Below, piece by piece: positions 59,640 through 64,000 of a stretch of DNA of 64,000 bases (within the stretch, counting starts at the first letter, position 1; each line of letters opens with the position of its first letter). This stretch comes from Flaveria trinervia. Its lineage: Eukaryota; Streptophyta; Magnoliopsida; Asterales; Asteraceae. A program made the position numbers and the translations under genes. The notes beneath the pieces are model-generated. The model made no database searches. It was not told where the DNA came from and saw only the letters and a program-made list of their open reading frames with translations. The stretch lies in NCBI GenBank assembly GCA_025506515.1, contig CM046452.1, positions 105,448,551 through 105,512,550 of the forward strand, in the 5' to 3' direction.

Positions 59640-62600
59640 ATGGATGGGACTGACATATATAAAGCTGCTAATAGTATAAGATTAGGAAGTTTAAGAGCGG
59701 TTAGTTCTGGAGCAACAAGCTTAAGAACTGCAAGTACTTCTGTATGGAGGAATTCTGGTATGGATGTTTTCTCAAAATCTTCACATGATGAAGATGATGA
59801 AGAGGCTCTAAAATGGGCTTCTCTTGAAAAGCTACCAACTTTCGATCGATTGAAAAAAGGGTTACTTTTTGGATCAACTGGACCATCTAATGAAGTTGAT
59901 ATAGATCATCTTGGAGCAGAAGATAGAAAGCATTTACTTGATAGACTTGTTAAAGTTGCTGATGAAGATAATGAGAGGTTCTTGTTGAAGCTTAGAGACA
60001 GGCTTGATAGGTACTAAAGTCTCCAAAGATTTCACTAATTCACTTTAATTCATGATATGATATGAAATTTTATATTTTGATAATTGGTTAACAAAGGGGT
60101 TTGATTTGAAATGTTTATAGGGTTGGGATTGATCTACCAACAGTTGAAGTCAAATTTGAGCATGTAACTGTGGAGGCTGATGTTAATACAGGAAGTAGAG
60201 CCTTACCAAGTTTTATAAACTTTCATATTGAGATGTTTGAGGTAAGAAAAAGAAACCAAGTTCAATAGACAGTTTTCATTGTTCTTTGAAGTTTATGAGA
60301 TTTAAGGTTTTCTAATCCTAAGTCCATGTTTATGTTTTATAGGGGCTATTGAGTTTATTCCATTTGCTTCCGAATTCGAAAAAACATATAACCATCCTTG
60401 ATGATGTTAGTGGTGTCATTAAGCCAAGCAGGTGACATGTTTTAACATAAAGCCCCATGAATAAGGCTAATTGCATAGAAAAGTAACCACCTTTTAAAAA
60501 TTTATATATAAGGTTGAACATCAATTATCTTGAACCAAAATTTTGAAACTTTGATGGTTTTTTCTGGCTTAAAACAGCTTGGTATCTAAAAAAGGAAATT
60601 CAAAATCAAGCTTGATAACTTTTATATGCTTTTAGCCCAATGAATATACTTTTCTATGACAGTTTTTTTATTTTCTTGTACTAATTTTTTGTGTATAAAA
60701 TGTTTGTAGAATGACATTACTTTTGGGTCCTCCAAGTTCTGGGAAGACAACACTCTTGTTGGCTTTGGCTGGGGCACTTGCAAAGGAGCTTAAGGTAATC
60801 ATGTCATTAAAAGGGTATACATTTAGCTAATTTCTCGTCTATAGAATTTTAATAGTTTATTTTGTACATGTAGAGTACGGGTAAGGTAACGTATAATGGC
60901 CATGAGTTACATGAGTTTGTACCAGAGAGAACTTCTGCTTACATCAGTCAAAATGATGTACATATTGGAGAAATGACTGTTAGAGAAACACTGGCTTTCT
61001 CTGCAAGAGTTCAAGGCGTTGGATCGCGTTATGGTTAGTTTGTGATTATTTAAATTTCAATATAGTTCTTATTAAAGTTATAGAGTTATGTGTAACACTA
61101 TTATCATCCACAAATTTGCAGATATGTTAGCAGAGTTGTCTAGAAGAGAAAGAAATGCAAACATCAAGCCTGATCCTGATCTTGATGTCTTCATGAAGGT
61201 AAGAAATAATTCACACACAACATGAATATTGAGTCCTTCATGAAACAAAATTCCAATCATAACCATTGTTTTGTTGTTATTTAGGCTGCTGCTACAGAAG
61301 GTCAAGAAGCTAGTGTGGTCACAGATTATACTCTTAAGGTATAAATTACTTGGTGTCAAAATGGGCAAGTCTGGCGGGTCGCTGGTTGGGTAGCGGGTTT
61401 AAATGGTTTTGGTCTAATTCCGCTATTATTTTTCAAAACTATTGTTTGGCAAGTTTCCATATTATATCATTAATAATATATAGTTTTTAATATATATTTT
61501 TGAATAGTGTGACTTCTGATCCATTTGACCTGTTTGGCCTGTTTTAGTTTGAGTAGTATTATTTAGCTGGTTATACTATTGCGGTTTGTATGTGTATTGT
61601 GTTTGATGTCCTGATTCGACCCATTAATAAGTAACGGGTCAAAATTGCTACATCTAGTAAAAACATCATTAAAAGATCCAACTTAAAAACGAATTTTATG
61701 TGCAGCTCTTAGGGCTGGACATCTGTGCAGACACCATGGTTGGAGATCAAATGCTAAGGGGGATCTCGGGTGGACAAAAGAAGCGTGTTACAACGGGTGA
61801 AATGATAGTGGGACCATCAAACGTTCTTCTTATGGACGAGATATCAACAGGGTTGGATAGTTCTACGACTTTTCAGATTGTGAATTCACTTAAACAGTTT
61901 CTTCACATTCTTGAGGGTACTGCTGTCATTTCACTCCTTCAGCCCGCACCAGAAACATACGATTTGTTTGATGACATAATACTCTTGACTGATGGCAAGA
62001 TTGTATATGAAGGCCCGCGTGAAAATATTCTTGAGTTTTTTGAATCAATGGGATTTAAATGCCCAGAAAGAAAAGGTGTTGCTGATTTCTTGCAAGAAGT
62101 AAGTAAATAAAAAGTTGTTTTTTGTCTGATACCTAAATGACAGTACTACATGACCATTTTTAACACTTGTGATGTTGAAATCGTGTTATAGGTGACATCA
62201 AAGAAAGATCAAGAACAATACTGGATGAGAAGAAACGAGCCTTATAGATTCGTGACAGCAAAGGAGTTTGCAGAAGCATTCCAATCATTTCATGTTGGAA
62301 GAAAAATAGCAAATGATATCGCGACTCCATTTGACAAAAGTAAAAGCCACCCTGCTGCTCTTACAACCGAAAAATATGGCTTGAATAATAAAGAACTCTT
62401 GAAAGCTTGCACCGATAGAGAAATACTGCTCATGAAAAGAAACTCTTTTGTGTATCTTTTCAAATTGTTCCAGTAAGTGTGGTATTAATTTTTGCTGTAA
62501 AAGCTTTTGTTTTTTAAAATCTTTTCAACAACTGTTTTAATTGAGTGTAATGTTACTCTAAGAGTTTTGATATTTCATAATCATTTTAACAAATTGTTCA

Positions 62601-64000
62601 CAACAACTGTAGTGTCAACTCTAAAAGTTTTGATCTTTTATAATCATTTTAACAAAATTTTCCAAACAGATGTAGTGTTATCCCTAAAAGTTCTGGTCTT
62701 TCATAATCTTTTTAACAAATTATTGCTCAAAATGGTAACTAATATCATATTTTATTGGTTATTTTCAGCTAACTGTCATGGCTTTCATTGCTATGACGGT
62801 GTTCTTCAGAACTGAGCTGCATAAAAGGAATCCAGACGATGGAGCGTTGTATATGGGTGCTTTATTTTTTGGTGTTACTATGATTATGTTTAACGGGATG
62901 TCTGAGATTTCAATGACGATCGCAAAGCTTCCGGTTTTCTACAAGCAACGGAATTTCCTTTTTTACCCTCCTGGGCATACGCTCTTCCTTCATGGATCAT
63001 AAAGATTCCTATTTCATTCGTTGAAGCTGCTGTTTGGACTGTCCTCACTTACTATGTCACTGGATTTGATCCTAATGTCTCAAGGTACCAAATTTTTAAA
63101 ACTAAATGAACTGAAATTTCCATCTTTTTATTTACTAACTTTTTATTTTTCAAAATCTTGCAGATTCGTCAAATATTACCTTGTATTGTTGCTTGTTAAC
63201 CAAATGTCTTCTGGACTGTTTCGCTTAGTTGGAGCAACGGGTAGGAACATGATCGTTGCAAACACATTTGGTGCATTTGCAATTCTCTTGGTGTTTGCTT
63301 TGAGTGGTTTCGTCCTCGTACGAGGTACTATATCATATAGTTCAGATACATACATAACTTAACTCTTTGACTTGTTATTGTCAACTAACAAACTGTTGTT
63401 TTTTTCTCATTGCAGATGATATCAAGGGTTGGTGGATATGGGGATACTGGTCATCTCCCATGATGTATGCAGTGAATGGAATAGCAGTGAATGAATTTCT
63501 TGGCCACAGTTGGAGAACAGTAAGTCACATGAAGCGTTGTTTTATGTATAGATAGCAAGATGGGTGTTTTAGTAAGGGTCAAAACAGGCCGGGCTGGCTT
63601 GGGTTGACCCGCAAATACTTCTATTGTTTAATCTTTATAATGTTATTTTTGTGTCATGTATAGCCTTGGAACAGTACAACGCTTGGGAGGGAAGCTATTA
63701 CAGGAAGAGGGTATTTTGCAGAGGCTTATTGGTATTGGATTGGAATCGCGGCCTTAGTTGGATTTATTTTACTCTTCAACTTATTATTTGCTTTGTCTCT
63801 CGCTTTCCTTAATCGTGAGTTTTTCTATCTTTGGTTTTAATATTTGAATATTGTTATAAACTGCAACAGCCGTTGTCTAGTCCCACATGGATACAAATTA
63901 CAATGACAAAAAAATTGAGCACCTTATATTCTACAGTACTAATAGCTTTCACTTGTCGGTTACATAAACTTAATAATTGGTTTCTGCTATCACAGCTTTT
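59640..64000 (+). CDS. PDR1-like: PDR-type ABCG transporter, N-terminal half (runs off the window)
   Basis: Full-size ABCG/PDR pumps at the plasma membrane export terpenoids and other defence compounds or hormones. Exons: 59640-60010, 60121-60241, 60343-60431, 60710-60794, 60874-61033, 61122-61198, 61285-61338, 61706-62098, 62192-62472, 62769-63084, 63164-63324, 63416-63519, 63664-63814 and 63996 onward. Seen are the PDR N-terminus ([22 protein letters not shown]), Walker [10 protein letters not shown] (residues 200-208), signature ISGGQKKR (339-346), Walker [14 protein letters not shown] (360 on), then the first membrane domain ([22 protein letters not shown]). Two single-base losses are visible. 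The junction after KLFQ reads CAGTAAGTG where CAGGTAAGTG is expected, so canonical splicing shifts frame into a stop. Near 62972 a T is missing, turning the expected ...[11 protein letters not shown] into a frame that stops. The gene is therefore either a young pseudogene or contains consensus errors. The exact PDR member is uncertain. Confidence 0.92.
62546..62735 (+). repeat. Minisatellite of about 62 bp, three copies, in a PDR intron
   Basis: Units start at about 62546, 62608 and 62671. Each contains a variant of TAAAAGTTTTGAT...TTTCATAATCATTTTAACAA. They are diverged. The apparent 102-residue open frame across it is not a gene. Confidence 0.85.

Overview
This window is nuclear DNA from a flowering plant. 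The genes have many introns with GT-AG splice sites, and the proteins are plant-specific families: a plastid ATP/ADP translocator, an NPH3 protein and a PDR-type ABCG transporter. The spacers are AT-rich and packed with plant transposons. A eudicot, probably an asterid and possibly Asteraceae, is my guess from the look of the long LTRs; no gene here proves it.

Four host genes are supported. (1) 14014-16297, minus: V-ATPase proteolipid subunit c'' in four exons that join without a frame break into 182 aa. (2) 25086-29214, plus: plastidic ATP/ADP translocator in five exons, 613 aa. (3) 34057-36506, plus: an NPH3-domain protein in two exons, 428 aa, with no BTB domain in front. (4) 59640 to the window end, plus: the first half of a PDR/ABCG full-size transporter (N-terminus, first ATPase domain, first membrane domain). 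It carries two apparent single-base losses, so it is either a decaying gene or has consensus errors.

Mobile DNA fills most of the rest. Positions 1-1799 look like the 3' end and LTR of a Ty3/gypsy element. Positions 1800-5677 and 10485-12317 hold a repeated block, three diverged copies, with exon-like modules on the minus strand. A complete Ty1/copia element (5683-10479, minus, 5-bp target duplication) is inserted between copies B and C. Positions 22958-24216 look like a Helitron with a retroposed, LINE-like coding fragment inside it. I find five further members or fragments of the same Helitron-like family (37198-38465, 40570-41094, 47049-47506, 51138-51510, 57107-57659), one of them carrying a Tourist-like MITE. 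Several small inverted-repeat elements with visible target duplications lie at 30618, 30974, 37666, 39295 and 57715. At 48242-51137 and 53492-56035 two related LTR-like elements of 2.5-2.9 kb face opposite ways; both carry a tRNA-like sequence on the antisense strand. Between them is a TIR element set in TA microsatellite.

The host genes are unrelated housekeeping, transport and signalling genes and form no pathway together. The main biological interest is the layered transposon history, the truncated-architecture NPH3 gene, the lesions in the PDR gene, and the tRNA-like sequences embedded in the LTR family. I did not find a convincing wholly new system.
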